The position numbers were made by a program, and so were the translations under genes. A stretch of DNA of 21,311 bases from the NCBI GenBank assembly GCA_900553415.1, contig USDH01000012.1, positions 1 to 21,311 of the forward strand, read 5' to 3'. This stretch comes from an uncultured Collinsella sp. (GTDB lineage Bacteria; Actinomycetota; Coriobacteriia; Coriobacteriales; Coriobacteriaceae). This document shows positions 8,249-16,035 of this stretch, piece after piece; within the stretch, counting starts at the first letter, position 1; every line of letters starts with the position of its first letter. A model generated the notes under the pieces. The model made no database searches, was not told where the DNA came from, and saw only the letters and a list, made by a program, of their open reading frames with translations.

Positions 8249-9073
8249 CTAGTCGAGCACGACAAGCTCGGCGGGATCGTAATCCACGCCCATAAACGTA
8301 AGGCCGCAGGCAGGAGCCGTGGGGCCCGCAGCGGTACGGTCGCAAGCATCGATGACCTCACGCATCCACTCAGGTTCACGGCGATGCATACCAATCTCGA
8401 CAAGCGTGCCCACGATCGTACGGACCATCGAATGCAGAAACGCATTGCCCTCGATGGTGAACGTCAGGATGTCCTCGCCAAACGCAACCTCATGGCCAAA
8501 CTCGGCACGCATCACGCAGCGATGCGTGGGCTTGCCAACGGCCGAGGCAACCTTGCAAAAGCTTTTAAAGTCCTGCTCGCCCAGCAGCGCGGGGCAGGCA
8601 GCAGACATAGCCTCAACATCCAAGGGATAGCGATGCCACCACACGGCACCGCGGGACAGCACGGGGCGCGCATCTCGATCGGCAATACGGTACGTATACG
8701 TACGGGAACGCGCGTCAAAACGTGCAGAAAAGCCTTTACGGGCCTTGTAGACCTCGTTGATGGCGATATCTTTGGGCAGCAGGGCATCCATAGCCCGCAG
8801 CCACCTACGGCGCGTACAAGCGAGCTCAGTGTCCGTTACGGGCACGCTGATGTACTGAGCCACGGCATGCACGCCGGCATCGGTACGACCCGCGCACGTC
8901 AGATCGATCGGACGGCGAAGCAGCGTCTCGATGGCTCGACGCAGCTCACCCGCAACCGTCATCTGTCCCGGCTGCTCGGCAAATCCGCTATACGACGAGC
9001 CATCATAGGCCACGCGAAATACGAGCGTGGCGTCAAGCTCGGAAATCGAATTGAAATCAGACGGCGCAGTCAT
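8249..9073 (-). CDS. truA: tRNA pseudouridine(38-40) synthase TruA
   Basis: This 274-residue protein isomerises uridines 38-40 in the tRNA anticodon stem. The N-terminal FRVAYDGSSYSGFAEQPGQ and the catalytic motif AGRTDAGVHA (Asp65) are diagnostic. Later family blocks include FSARFDARSRTYTYRI and EGNAFLHSMVRTIVGTLVE. The ATG at 9073 is preceded by GGGAG with 5-nt spacing; a TTG 15 nt upstream lacks a site. As in many Gram-positive genomes it follows rplQ, but here a strong terminator (9109-9139) separates them. Its own promoter must then lie in the 35 nt between terminator and start, or some transcription passes the terminator. Confidence 0.96.
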   Translation of the reverse strand: MTAPSDFNSISELDATLVFRVAYDGSSYSGFAEQPGQMTVAGELRRAIETLLRRPIDLTCAGRTDAGVHAVAQYISVPVTDTELACTRRRWLRAMDALLPKDIAINEVYKARKGFSARFDARSRTYTYRIADRDARPVLSRGAVWWHRYPLDVEAMSAACPALLGEQDFKSFCKVASAVGKPTHRCVMRAEFGHEVAFGEDILTFTIEGNAFLHSMVRTIVGTLVEIGMHRREPEWMREVIDACDRTAAGPTAPACGLTFMGVDYDPAELVVLD

Positions 9074-9108
9074 GGGCGCTCCCAACAAACAAGTAACGGT
9101 ATCGCGAC

Positions 9109-9139
9109 AAAAAAAGAGGGGTACGCGAACGTACCCCTC
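9109..9139 (-). terminator. Terminator of the spc-alpha ribosomal operon
   Basis: On the minus strand GAGGGGTACG and CGTACCCCTC form a perfect 10-bp stem with a TTCG tetraloop, followed by seven T. It lies 26 nt beyond the rplQ stop and marks the end of the 18-gene block. Confidence 0.95.
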
Positions 9140-9165
9140 GAATATAGCCTATGCAGACGGAATGT

Positions 9166-9633
9166 CTACTCAGCGGTCTCCTCAGCAGGAGCCTCCTCGA
9201 CAGCCTCGACCTTCTTGGGAGCAGCGGCCTTCTTGGGGGCCGGAGCAGCCTTCTTGGCCTTAGGCGTGCAAGGCTCGGTGACGAGCTCCATGATAACGAT
9301 GGGAGCGTTGTCGCCCTTACGGTTACCGAGCTTCATGATGCGGGTGTAACCGCCGTTGCGGTCCTGCCACATGCCCTGAGCAGCCTTGTCGAAGATCTCG
9401 GCAACGAGCTGCTTATCGCCGAGCTTGGCGATAGCCAGACGACGAGAGTGCAGGTCGCCCTTCTTGGCCCAAGTGATGATCGGATCGACGACCGAACGCA
9501 GCGCCTTAGCGCGGGTCTCGGTGGTCTTGATGCGGTCGTTCTCGAAGAGGGCCTTAGCAAGGCTCTTCTTCATGGCCTTGGTGTGGCTCGCATCGGTGCC
9601 GAGCTTCAGGCCCTTCTTAACGTTGTGACGCAT
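9166..9633 (-). CDS. rplQ: 50S ribosomal protein L17
   Basis: The 155-residue protein of the large subunit lines the peptide exit region. The N-terminal MRHNVKKGLKLGTDASHTKA and NGGYTRIMKLGNRKGDNAPI (94-113) are the family hallmarks. Residues after about 120 form an Ala/Lys/Pro extension ending in an acidic tail. Such extensions are common in Actinobacteria and lengthen the protein beyond the usual 115-125. GAGGAG lies 10 nt upstream of the ATG. It is the last gene of the operon, 30 nt after rpoA. Confidence 0.97.
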   Translation of the reverse strand: MRHNVKKGLKLGTDASHTKAMKKSLAKALFENDRIKTTETRAKALRSVVDPIITWAKKGDLHSRRLAIAKLGDKQLVAEIFDKAAQGMWQDRNGGYTRIMKLGNRKGDNAPIVIMELVTEPCTPKAKKAAPAPKKAAAPKKVEAVEEAPAEETAE

Positions 9634-9663
9634 GGTCTAGTTTCTCCTCAAATATGCGAAGCA

Positions 9664-10605
9664 TTAAGCCTTCAGGCTCAGGCCCATGGACTCAAGCTTG
9701 TCCTTCACTTCCTCGATCGACTTAACACCGAAATTACGGATGTTGAGCAGATCGTTCTCCGAGAACTCAACGAGCTGACGGACCGAGTGAATGCTGGCGC
9801 GCTTAAGGCAGTTGTAGGAACGGACGGAAAGGTCCAGATCCTCGATCTGCTTGTCCAGCTCGGCGTTGTCGTTGGTGACCTCGGGAGCGAAGATCGAAGC
9901 CTCCTCCTCGACCTCGGGGGTCTCGGCAAGGTTCATAAAGGCGGCCATATGCTGGTTGATGATATTGGCAGCCTGGACCACGGCGTCGCGCGGGGCGATG
10001 GAGCCGTTGGTCTCGATCTCGAGGACAAGGCGGTCGTAGTCGGTGTGCTGACCGACACGGCAAGCCTCAACGAGCTTGGCGCAACGGGAAACCGGCGAGT
10101 ACAGCGAGTCGACGTGGATCACACCGATGGGATCGTTGTCGCGCTTGTTGGCCTCGCCAGAAACATAGCCGCGGCCATAGCCGATGCGCATGCTCATGGT
10201 GAGATGGCCACCCTCGGTGAGCGTAGCAATGTGCTGCTCGGGGTTGACCAGCTCAAACTCGGACGGAATAAAGAAGTCCGCACCGGTGACCTCGCAGGGG
10301 CCGTCAACCGAAATGGTGGCGGTCGCCTCGTCGGTCGTGCCGAGAGCCCTGAAGACAAGACCCTTGACATTCAGGACGATGTCGGTGACATCCTCGACCA
10401 TGTTAGGGATGGTCATGAACTCGTGCTGCGCACCATCGATCTGAATAGCCTCGACGGCGGCACCCTCGAGCGAGGACAGAAGAACGCGACGAAGGGAGTT
10501 ACCCAGCGTATCGCCGTAGCCACGCTCGAGCGGCTCGACGGAGACACGAGCAGACGTCTCGTTGATCTCTTCGACCTGAACCTGAGGCCTAATGAATTCT
10601 GACAT
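9664..10605 (-). CDS. rpoA: DNA-directed RNA polymerase alpha subunit
   Basis: The alpha subunit dimerises to start RNA polymerase assembly. In its 313 residues the N-terminal domain shows LERGYGDTLGNSLRRVLLSS (27-46). The C-terminal domain, from about 245, shows LSVRSYNCLKRASIHSVRQL and IRNFGVKSIEEVKDKL; it binds UP elements and activators. A charged, acidic linker (about 228-245) joins them. The ATG at 10605 has GGAGG 6 nt upstream. It follows rpsD by 32 nt and precedes rplQ, the usual alpha-operon order. The length is ordinary. Confidence 0.98.
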   Translation of the reverse strand: MSEFIRPQVQVEEINETSARVSVEPLERGYGDTLGNSLRRVLLSSLEGAAVEAIQIDGAQHEFMTIPNMVEDVTDIVLNVKGLVFRALGTTDEATATISVDGPCEVTGADFFIPSEFELVNPEQHIATLTEGGHLTMSMRIGYGRGYVSGEANKRDNDPIGVIHVDSLYSPVSRCAKLVEACRVGQHTDYDRLVLEIETNGSIAPRDAVVQAANIINQHMAAFMNLAETPEVEEEASIFAPEVTNDNAELDKQIEDLDLSVRSYNCLKRASIHSVRQLVEFSENDLLNIRNFGVKSIEEVKDKLESMGLSLKA

Positions 10606-10637
10606 GTATTACCTCCAGCCTCAGCAGCCCGGATGGA

Positions 10638-11234
10638 CTACTTAGAGTAGAGCTCGACGATGAGCTGCTCGTTGATATCACCGCTGATCTGCTCACGCGT
10701 CGGCAGAGCGAGCACGTTACCAGACAGCTTCTCGATATCGACCTCGAGCCAGCCAGGGACCTCAAAGCGCTCGGAGGAAATCAGGGCCTCCTTGATGGGG
10801 AGGAGGTCACGGAACTTCTCGCCGACAGCGACGACGTCGCCGGCCTTGACGCGGTAGGACGGGATGTCCACGCGCTTGCCGTTCACGGTGAAGTGACCGT
10901 GACGGACGGACTGACGAGCCTCTTTGCGGGTGCGGGCGAAGCCAAGACGGAAGACGACGTTGTCGAGGCGAGACTCAAGGATGATCATGAGGTTCTCACC
11001 GGTGACGCCGTTCATCTTGCGGGCCTTGTTGAAGTAGCCGTGGAACTGCTTCTCCAGAACGCCATAGATGAACTTGACCTTCTGCTTCTCGCGCAGCTGC
11101 ATGCCGTACTCAGATTCCTTGCGACGGCGCTTGGGCTGACGGATAGATTCCTTCTTGCTGCTGTAACCGAGCTCAGCGGGATCGATCCCGAGCTGACGGC
11201 AGCGCTTAAGAACAGGAGTCCTGTCGATTGCCAT
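10638..11234 (-). CDS. rpsD: 30S ribosomal protein S4
   Basis: S4 is the primary 16S rRNA binder that nucleates the 30S body, and in several bacteria it represses the alpha operon. The 198-residue protein has the S4 RNA-binding domain at about 90-150 (ESRLDNVVFRLGFARTRKEA, VNGKRVDIPSYRV). The N-terminal zinc-binding Cys set is absent (only one Cys, in KRCRQLG), so this is the zinc-free (C-minus) form. The ATG at 11234 has AAAGGAT upstream. Here rpsD lies between rpsK and rpoA, as is usual. Confidence 0.97.
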   Translation of the reverse strand: MAIDRTPVLKRCRQLGIDPAELGYSSKKESIRQPKRRRKESEYGMQLREKQKVKFIYGVLEKQFHGYFNKARKMNGVTGENLMIILESRLDNVVFRLGFARTRKEARQSVRHGHFTVNGKRVDIPSYRVKAGDVVAVGEKFRDLLPIKEALISSERFEVPGWLEVDIEKLSGNVLALPTREQISGDINEQLIVELYSK

Positions 11235-11253
11235 ATTGATACGATCCTTTCAG

Positions 11254-11658
11254 TTACACGCGGCGACGCTTCTTGGGGCGGCAGCCGTTGTGCGGAATGG
11301 GGGTCTTGTCCTGGATGCTCGAGACCTCGAGGCCAGCAGCCTGGAGGGAGCGAATGGCGGTCTCACGACCGGAGCCGGGGCCCTTGACGAAGACGGAAAC
11401 CTTCTTCATACCGTGCTCCATGGCCTGCTTGGCAGCAGCCTCGGCAGCCATCTGGGCAGCGAACGGCGTGGACTTACGGGAGCCCTTGAAGCCCACCTGG
11501 CCAGCCGACTTCCAGGAAATGACGTTGCCCTGGGGATCGGTGATCGAAACGATCGTGTTGTTGAACGTAGAACGAATGTGAGCCTGGCCCACGGAAATGT
11601 TCTTACGGTCCGCGCGCTTCAGACGGGCAGCGCGAACGTTCTTCTTAGCAGTAGCCAT
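11254..11658 (-). CDS. rpsK: 30S ribosomal protein S11
   Basis: The 134-residue platform protein of the small subunit contacts the Shine-Dalgarno helix. Its family blocks are AHIRSTFNNTIVSITDPQGN (27-46), AGQVGFKGSRKSTPFAAQMA and the C-terminal basic PHNGCRPKKRRRV. AAGGAGC lies 10 nt before the ATG. It is 14 nt downstream of rpsM. Confidence 0.98.
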   Translation of the reverse strand: MATAKKNVRAARLKRADRKNISVGQAHIRSTFNNTIVSITDPQGNVISWKSAGQVGFKGSRKSTPFAAQMAAEAAAKQAMEHGMKKVSVFVKGPGSGRETAIRSLQAAGLEVSSIQDKTPIPHNGCRPKKRRRV

Positions 11659-11672
11659 CTATCTAGCGCTCC

Positions 11673-12047
11673 TTATTTCTTCTTCTTAGCACCGATCTGA
11701 CGCTTCGGGCCCTTACGGGTACGAGCGTTAGTGTGGGTGCGCTGGCCGCGGACCGGGAGGCCCTTGCGGTGACGAAGGCCGCGGTTGCAGCCGATGTCCA
11801 TAAGGCGCTTGACGTTCTGGTTGCGTTCACGGCGGAGGTCGCCCTCAACCATGATCTGGTTCTTATCGATATAATCACGGATGGCGTTAACCTCATACTC
11901 GGTGAGGTCCTTAACGCGCGTATCCACGTTAACGTTGCACTCGACGCAGATCTTCGTCGCAGTGGTGCGGCCGATGCCGTAAATGTAGGTCAGACCGATC
12001 TCAACGCGCTTCTCACGCGGGAGGTCGACACCATTAATACGGGCCAA
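11673..12047 (-). CDS. rpsM: 30S ribosomal protein S13
   Basis: The 124-residue head protein of the small subunit contacts the P-site tRNA and the large subunit. MARINGVDLPREKRVEIGLT at the start and GLRHRKGLPVRGQRTHTNAR near the end identify it. The basic tail (RKGPKRQIGAKKKK) is normal. The start codon is TTG at 12047, supported by GAGGAG with 6-nt spacing; no ATG or GTG is available in frame nearby. It lies 14 nt after rpmJ. Confidence 0.97.
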   Translation of the reverse strand: MARINGVDLPREKRVEIGLTYIYGIGRTTATKICVECNVNVDTRVKDLTEYEVNAIRDYIDKNQIMVEGDLRRERNQNVKRLMDIGCNRGLRHRKGLPVRGQRTHTNARTRKGPKRQIGAKKKK

Positions 12048-12061
12048 CGTAGTCTCCTCTC

Positions 12062-12175
12062 TTAACCCTGACGCTGCTTATGACGGGGGTTCTCGCAAAT
12101 GACGAGGACCTTGCCATGGCGCCTAATGATTTTGCACTTATCGCACATCTTCTTGACCGAAGGACGTACCTTCAT
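12062..12175 (-). CDS. rpmJ: 50S ribosomal protein L36
   Basis: This 37-residue zinc-binding protein of the large subunit is easily missed because it is so short. It begins MKVRPSVKKMCDKCKIIRRH and ends ENPRHKQRQG. Cys11, Cys14, Cys27 and His32 form the zinc site, so this is the zinc (C-plus) paralogue. AAAGGAAG lies 4 nt before the ATG at 12175. The usual infA-rpmJ-rpsM order holds, but the gap to infA (150 nt) is unusually long and structured. Confidence 0.96.
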   Translation of the reverse strand: MKVRPSVKKMCDKCKIIRRHGKVLVICENPRHKQRQG

Positions 12176-12224
12176 CGTTCTTCCTTTCGGTAGCGCTCAA
12201 ACTACTTCCCTACTATCTACTCGC

Positions 12225-12300
12225 CCAGCCGCAGGCGTTTAAAACTATGGCTGGTCTTCACACACAATCCGACCGTAGGTTGAGCTAAGCCTGCAGTCGG
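12225..12300 (-). promoter_or_regulatory. Two consecutive hairpins between infA and rpmJ
   Basis: On the minus strand the first hairpin reads CCGAC-T-GCAGG ... CCTAC-G-GTCGG (12300 to 12269), about 10-11 pairs with a wobble and one mismatch. The second pairs CCAGCC (12254-12249) with GGCTGG (12230-12225). Neither is followed by a T-tract, so they are not simple terminators. They could be processing or attenuation elements ahead of rpmJ. No assignment beyond that is supported. Confidence 0.35.
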
Positions 12301-12325
12301 AAATGGAGTGCGTGTATGCGTGCCG

Positions 12326-12544
12326 CTATTTGTAGCGATAGGTGATGCGGCCGCGGGTCAGGTCGTACGGGGAAAGCTCCACGACAACCCTGTCACCGGG
12401 GAGAATACGGATGTAATTCATTCGGATCTTGCCAGAAATGTTGCACAGAACCGAATGACCGTTCTCGAGCTCAACCTTAAACATGGCATTGGGCAACGGT
12501 TCCTTTACCGTACCCTCGAGCTCAATTGCGTCTTCCTTCTTCAC
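12326..12544 (-). CDS. infA: Translation initiation factor IF-1
   Basis: The 72-residue OB-fold protein occupies the 30S A site during initiation. KKEDAIELEGTVKEPLPNAM at the start, FKVELENGHSVLCNISGKIR in the middle and SPYDLTRGRITYRYK at the end are diagnostic. I chose the GTG at 12544 because it gives the family's standard length of 72. A TTG two codons upstream (12550) is also possible, and the ribosome site (GAGAAAG) is weak for both. The 143-nt gap to map holds a plausible promoter. Confidence 0.95.
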   Translation of the reverse strand: MKKEDAIELEGTVKEPLPNAMFKVELENGHSVLCNISGKIRMNYIRILPGDRVVVELSPYDLTRGRITYRYK

Positions 12545-12583
12545 AAGCAATCATCTTTCTCTAGAAAACGACAGCGATTGAGT

Positions 12584-12612
12584 ATTTTACAACACGTATG
12601 CACGCATCGTAA
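12584..12612 (-). promoter_or_regulatory. Candidate promoter for infA
   Basis: On the minus strand TTACGA, a 17-nt spacer and TAAAAT lie about 40 nt upstream of the infA start. The -10 matches TATAAT at 5 of 6 positions; the -35 is weak. It would give infA-rpmJ and the alpha genes a source of transcripts apart from the upstream spc promoter. Confidence 0.35.
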
Positions 12613-12625
12613 TAACTTCGTAATG

Positions 12626-12645
12626 GCTCCACAACTAAGTGGAGC
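12626..12645 (-). other. Hairpin between map and infA
   Basis: GCTCCAC and GTGGAGC form a 7-bp perfect stem with a 6-nt loop, 42 nt after the map stop codon. There is no T-tract on either strand, so it may be an RNA processing or pause structure rather than a terminator. Confidence 0.4.
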
Positions 12646-12687
12646 TTGTTACATTTGAAATGTTAAGGCGTGCATTTGACGCAAGTC

Positions 12688-13476
12688 CTACATTTCACCG
12701 CCCTGCAAGGAACACCAAGCACCTTGCGCGTCGGTGGTGAGAATCACCGGACCGTCATTGGTGATGGCGACGGTGTTCTCGTAGTGCGCGGCGGGCAGGT
12801 GGTCGTTGGTCGTAACAATCCAACCGTCGGAGCCCGTGCTCACATGGTTGGAACCCATCGTAACCATCGGCTCGATGGCAATGACCATGCCGGCCTGGAG
12901 GCGAACGCCCCTCCCCTTCTTTCCATAGTTAGGAACGTTGGGGTCCTCGTGCATCACGCGGCCAATGCCATGGCCCACATAGTCACGAAGCACGCCGTAA
13001 CCGTGAGACTCGGCGAGGGACTGAACGGCATAACCGACATCCCCGATATGGTTACCGGGAACAGCCTGCTCGATGGCAGCCTTAAGGCAATCGCGCGTAA
13101 CCTCGCACAGGGCCTTGGCCTCGGGCGTGGGGGTGCCGACGAAAAACGTCCAAGCGTTATCGCCGACCCAACCGTCGACAACGGCTCCCGTATCGATGGA
13201 GATGATATCGCCATCGCGCAGAATCATGTCGGGGTTGGGAATGCCGTGGACCACGGCATCGTTGATCGATGCGCAAATGGTCCCCGGGAACCCGCCGTAA
13301 CCCTTAAAGGCCGGCGTGCCGCCATGCATGCGGATAATCTGCTCCGCGAGCTGATCGAGCTCAAAGGTCGAAACGCCGGGACGAACCATGGCTCCAACGT
13401 GGCGGAGCGCCATCTTAGATAGCGCTCCTGCCTTCTTCATCTGCTCGATTTGCGTTGCAGACTTAATCTTGATCAT
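12688..13476 (-). CDS. map: Methionine aminopeptidase type I
   Basis: This enzyme removes the initiator Met from nascent proteins. The 262-residue protein has all five metal ligands of the pita-bread fold: Asp95 (SIDTGA), Asp106 (GDNAWTF), His169 (GHGIG), Glu202 (IEPM) and Glu233 (HYENTVAIT). It lacks the N-terminal zinc-finger/SH3-binding extension of some actinobacterial MetAPs. The ATG overlaps the adk stop by 4 nt (ATGA), so the two are translationally coupled. Confidence 0.97.
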   Translation of the reverse strand: MIKIKSATQIEQMKKAGALSKMALRHVGAMVRPGVSTFELDQLAEQIIRMHGGTPAFKGYGGFPGTICASINDAVVHGIPNPDMILRDGDIISIDTGAVVDGWVGDNAWTFFVGTPTPEAKALCEVTRDCLKAAIEQAVPGNHIGDVGYAVQSLAESHGYGVLRDYVGHGIGRVMHEDPNVPNYGKKGRGVRLQAGMVIAIEPMVTMGSNHVSTGSDGWIVTTNDHLPAAHYENTVAITNDGPVILTTDAQGAWCSLQGGEM

Positions 13477-14099
13477 AGACCGAGAGCCTCTTTGACATCC
13501 CCGTACACGGTCTCGCGAGCCTGGTCACCGTTGACCGACTTGAGCAGACCCTGGCCACGATAGTAGTCGACGAGCGGGCTCGTGGACTTCTCGTAGACGT
13601 CGAGACGGTTCTTGATGGTCTCGGGCTTGTCGTCGTCGCGCTGATACATCTCGCCTGCGCACTTGGGGCAGGTAGCATCGGCAGCGGTGCCGGTGTAACC
13701 GCAGGCGCGGCAGGTGCGACGCGAAGACAGACGATCGATAATGACCTCGGGGGCCACATCGACCAGAAGGGCACAGTCGATCTCGCGACCCATGGCGGAG
13801 AGCTCGGAATCGAGCGTCACAGCCTGGGCGGTGTTGCGCGGGAAGCCGTCGAGGATGAAGCCCTGCTGGGCGTCATCGGCGGCAAGGCGCTCCTTGACAA
13901 GGTCGATCACGAGCTGGTCGGGAACGAGCTCGCCAGCGTCCATGTACTTCTTAGCCTGAATACCAAGCTCGGTGCCACCCTTGACGGCAGCACGCAGCAG
14001 GTCGCCCGTGGAAATGTGAGCGACGCCAAACTCGGCGACGAGCTCCTGTGCGACGGTGCCCTTGCCGGCACCCGGAGCTCCGAGCAATACGAGGTTCAT
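13473..14099 (-). CDS. adk: Adenylate kinase
   Basis: This enzyme catalyses AMP + ATP to 2 ADP. The 208-residue long-form enzyme has the P-loop GAPGAGKGT (7-15) and FILDGFPRNTAQA (81-93). Its LID domain has four cysteines at 130, 133, 144 and 147 (CRAC...CPKC), so it is the zinc-containing type common in Gram-positives. The ATG at 14099 has AGGAGG 7 nt upstream; a TTG two codons earlier overlaps that site and is rejected. The gene sits between secY and map as usual. Confidence 0.98.
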   Translation of the reverse strand: MNLVLLGAPGAGKGTVAQELVAEFGVAHISTGDLLRAAVKGGTELGIQAKKYMDAGELVPDQLVIDLVKERLAADDAQQGFILDGFPRNTAQAVTLDSELSAMGREIDCALLVDVAPEVIIDRLSSRRTCRACGYTGTAADATCPKCAGEMYQRDDDKPETIKNRLDVYEKSTSPLVDYYRGQGLLKSVNGDQARETVYGDVKEALGL

Positions 14100-14117
14100 G
14101 AGCAATCCTCCTCTAGC

Positions 14118-15404
14118 CTATTTAAAGAATCCATCGTAATCATACATCTTGATCTGGCCTTCGAGCTTATCGACCGTGTCGAGCACGACGCCGACCATGA
14201 TGAGGATGGACGTGCCGCCAAATGCCTGGATCAGATGGTTACCCGTGAAGGAGAAGATGATCGAAGGCACGATGGCGATGAGCGCCAAAAAGACAGCGCT
14301 GGGAAGCGTAATCTTGTTGAGCGCGTTCTTGATGTAGGCCGCGGTAGCCCTACCCGGACGCACGCCCGGAATAAAGCCGCCCTGCTTCTTAAGGTTATCG
14401 GCCGTGTCATCGGGGTTGAACACCATGGAGGTGTAGAAGTACGCGAAGAACACGATGAGGACAACGTTAAGCACCCAGTTGAGCCAACCGGTCGAAAGCG
14501 CAGAGGCAACTGCCTGAATCCAGCCGATGCCGGGGAAGAACACGGCAATCTGAGCCGGGAAGTACAGCAGCGCCGAAGCGAAGATGATCGGCACGACACC
14601 CGCGGTGTTGACCTTGATGGGCAGGTAGGTGGTCTGGCCACCCATCATGCGACGGCCCACGACGCGTTTGGCGTAGGAGACCGGGATGCGGCGCTGGCCG
14701 CGCTCAAGGAAAACGATCAGCGGGATAACCAGCAGGATGATGGCGCAGATGATCACCATGGTGATGATGCCACCGGCATTGCCCTCGGTGCTGGAGAAGA
14801 TCGCCTGCGGCAGGCCGGCCATGATGTTCGCAAAGATGATCAGCGACATGCCATTACCGATACCGCGCTGGGTGATGAGCTCACCAATCCACATGATCAG
14901 CATAGCGCCCGCAGTGAGCGTGCCGACGATCATGAGGTCGAAGATGATCTCGGGAGCGCCGGCGCCATTGAAGCTGATGCCGAAGCTCTTAAAGAGGAAG
15001 AGGTAACCCACGGAGTTGAGGACTGCCAGAGCCAGGGTGAGATAACGCGAATACTGCGTAATCTTGGTCTGACCGACCTCGCCCTCGCGGGCAAGCTCAT
15101 GCAGGGAAGGCACGACGGCCTGGAGCATCTGGAGGATGATCGAGCTCGTGATGTAAGGCATGATGCCCAGCGAAAACACCGACACATAGCTCAACGCGCC
15201 GCCAGAGAAAAGATTCAGGAGGGCCATAGCACCTGCGGCGACCGAATTGTTATCGGTCGAGAAAAGGCCCAGCATCCCCTGGAAGGGAATGCCGGGCACA
15301 GGAACGTGCGCACCAATGCGGTACACGACGAGCATAGCTATGGTAAAAAGAATCTTTTCGCGCAATTCTTTGATGCGGAAAGCATTCTTAAGACCATTTA
15401 GCAC
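14118..15404 (-). CDS. secY: Preprotein translocase subunit SecY
   Basis: SecY is the protein-conducting channel of the Sec translocon in the cytoplasmic membrane. The 428-residue protein has ten hydrophobic segments. Family blocks include YRIGAHVPVPGI, FSLGIMPYITSSIILQML, TQRGIGNGMSLIIFA and the cytosolic loop GQRRIPVSYAKR. The start is GTG at 15404, giving MLNGLKNAFRIKE, which matches the family start. It overlaps the end of rplO by 7 nt, with AAAGGT 9 nt upstream inside rplO. An out-of-frame ATG 7 nt downstream is rejected. secE and secG are not in the window. Confidence 0.98.
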   Translation of the reverse strand: MLNGLKNAFRIKELREKILFTIAMLVVYRIGAHVPVPGIPFQGMLGLFSTDNNSVAAGAMALLNLFSGGALSYVSVFSLGIMPYITSSIILQMLQAVVPSLHELAREGEVGQTKITQYSRYLTLALAVLNSVGYLFLFKSFGISFNGAGAPEIIFDLMIVGTLTAGAMLIMWIGELITQRGIGNGMSLIIFANIMAGLPQAIFSSTEGNAGGIITMVIICAIILLVIPLIVFLERGQRRIPVSYAKRVVGRRMMGGQTTYLPIKVNTAGVVPIIFASALLYFPAQIAVFFPGIGWIQAVASALSTGWLNWVLNVVLIVFFAYFYTSMVFNPDDTADNLKKQGGFIPGVRPGRATAAYIKNALNKITLPSAVFLALIAIVPSIIFSFTGNHLIQAFGGTSILIMVGVVLDTVDKLEGQIKMYDYDGFFK

Positions 15405-15847
15405 GGCAGCTCGACCTTTCCGCCGGCGGCCTCGATCTTGGCCTGCGCAGAAGCGCTGACCTTGTCGACCTTGACCGTGAACTTCTTGGTGAGCTCACCA
15501 TTGCCGAGCACCTTGACGGGCTCGAACTCGCTCTTGGTGATGCGAGCGGCCTTAAGAGCGGCACCGTCGATCACAGCGCCGTCCTCGAACTTGCGCTCGA
15601 GACGCTCAACGTTAACAGCGGTGTACTCGATACGACGGGGGTTGCGGAAGCCCGGAAGCTTGGGCAGGCGCATAGCCAGCGGAGTCTGGCCACCCTCGAA
15701 GCCGGCACCCTTGGTGCCGCCAGAGCGGGAACCCTGGCCCTTCTGGCCGCGGCCAGAAGTGGTGCCGTGACCCGAAGAATTGCCACGGCCAACGCGCTTG
15801 CGGTTCTTGGTGGAACCGGGCGCGGGAGTAAGATCGTGAAGCTGCAT
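15398..15847 (-). CDS. rplO: 50S ribosomal protein L15
   Basis: The 149-residue large-subunit assembly protein starts MQLHDLTPAPGSTKNRKRVG and has the Gly/Arg/Ser-rich stretch GRGNSSGHGTTSGRGQKGQG (20-39). GFEGGQTPLAMRLPKLPGF (49-67) follows. AGAGGAG lies 5 nt upstream of the ATG. It starts 3 nt after rpmD, and its last codons overlap the secY start. Confidence 0.97.
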   Translation of the reverse strand: MQLHDLTPAPGSTKNRKRVGRGNSSGHGTTSGRGQKGQGSRSGGTKGAGFEGGQTPLAMRLPKLPGFRNPRRIEYTAVNVERLERKFEDGAVIDGAALKAARITKSEFEPVKVLGNGELTKKFTVKVDKVSASAQAKIEAAGGKVELPC

Positions 15848-15850
15848 TTG

Positions 15851-16033
15851 CTACTCCTCTACAATCTCGACAAGGTGCTTGACCTTGAAGATCATGCCGC
15901 GGACGGACTCGTTGTCAGCAATCTCGCGAACCTCGCGGATCCTGTGGAGACCGAGGGCACGGACAGTACGGACCTGGTCCTGCTTGCAACCGTTGGTGCT
16001 GCGGACCTGCTTGATCTTGATGGTGTCAGCCAT
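15851..16033 (-). CDS. rpmD: 50S ribosomal protein L30
   Basis: The 60-residue protein contains KIKQVRSTNGCKQDQVRTVR (6-25) and GLHRIREVREIADNESVRGM (28-47), the typical L30 core. Two nucleotides separate it from rpsE, and its ribosome site (AAGGAG) lies in the last codons of rpsE, so it is probably coupled. Confidence 0.96.
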   Translation of the reverse strand: MADTIKIKQVRSTNGCKQDQVRTVRALGLHRIREVREIADNESVRGMIFKVKHLVEIVEE

Positions 16034-16035
16034 GC

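Noticed and set aside
8089..8445. Minus-strand frame overlapping the truA 3' end and the truA-GT2 gap
   Set aside because: It lies in another frame of truA, and its codon pattern is that of a shadow; the gap itself shows no ribosome site plus coding signal.
9151..10602. Long plus-strand open frame (483 codons) opposite rplQ and rpoA
   Set aside because: It is antisense to two certain genes, has Leu/Asp/Gly/Val-rich composition produced by their codon bias, and resembles no family.
14016..15401. Long plus-strand open frame opposite secY
   Set aside because: It is an antisense shadow of secY and adk; the composition (Asp, His, Arg rich) is that of a reverse-complemented membrane-protein gene.
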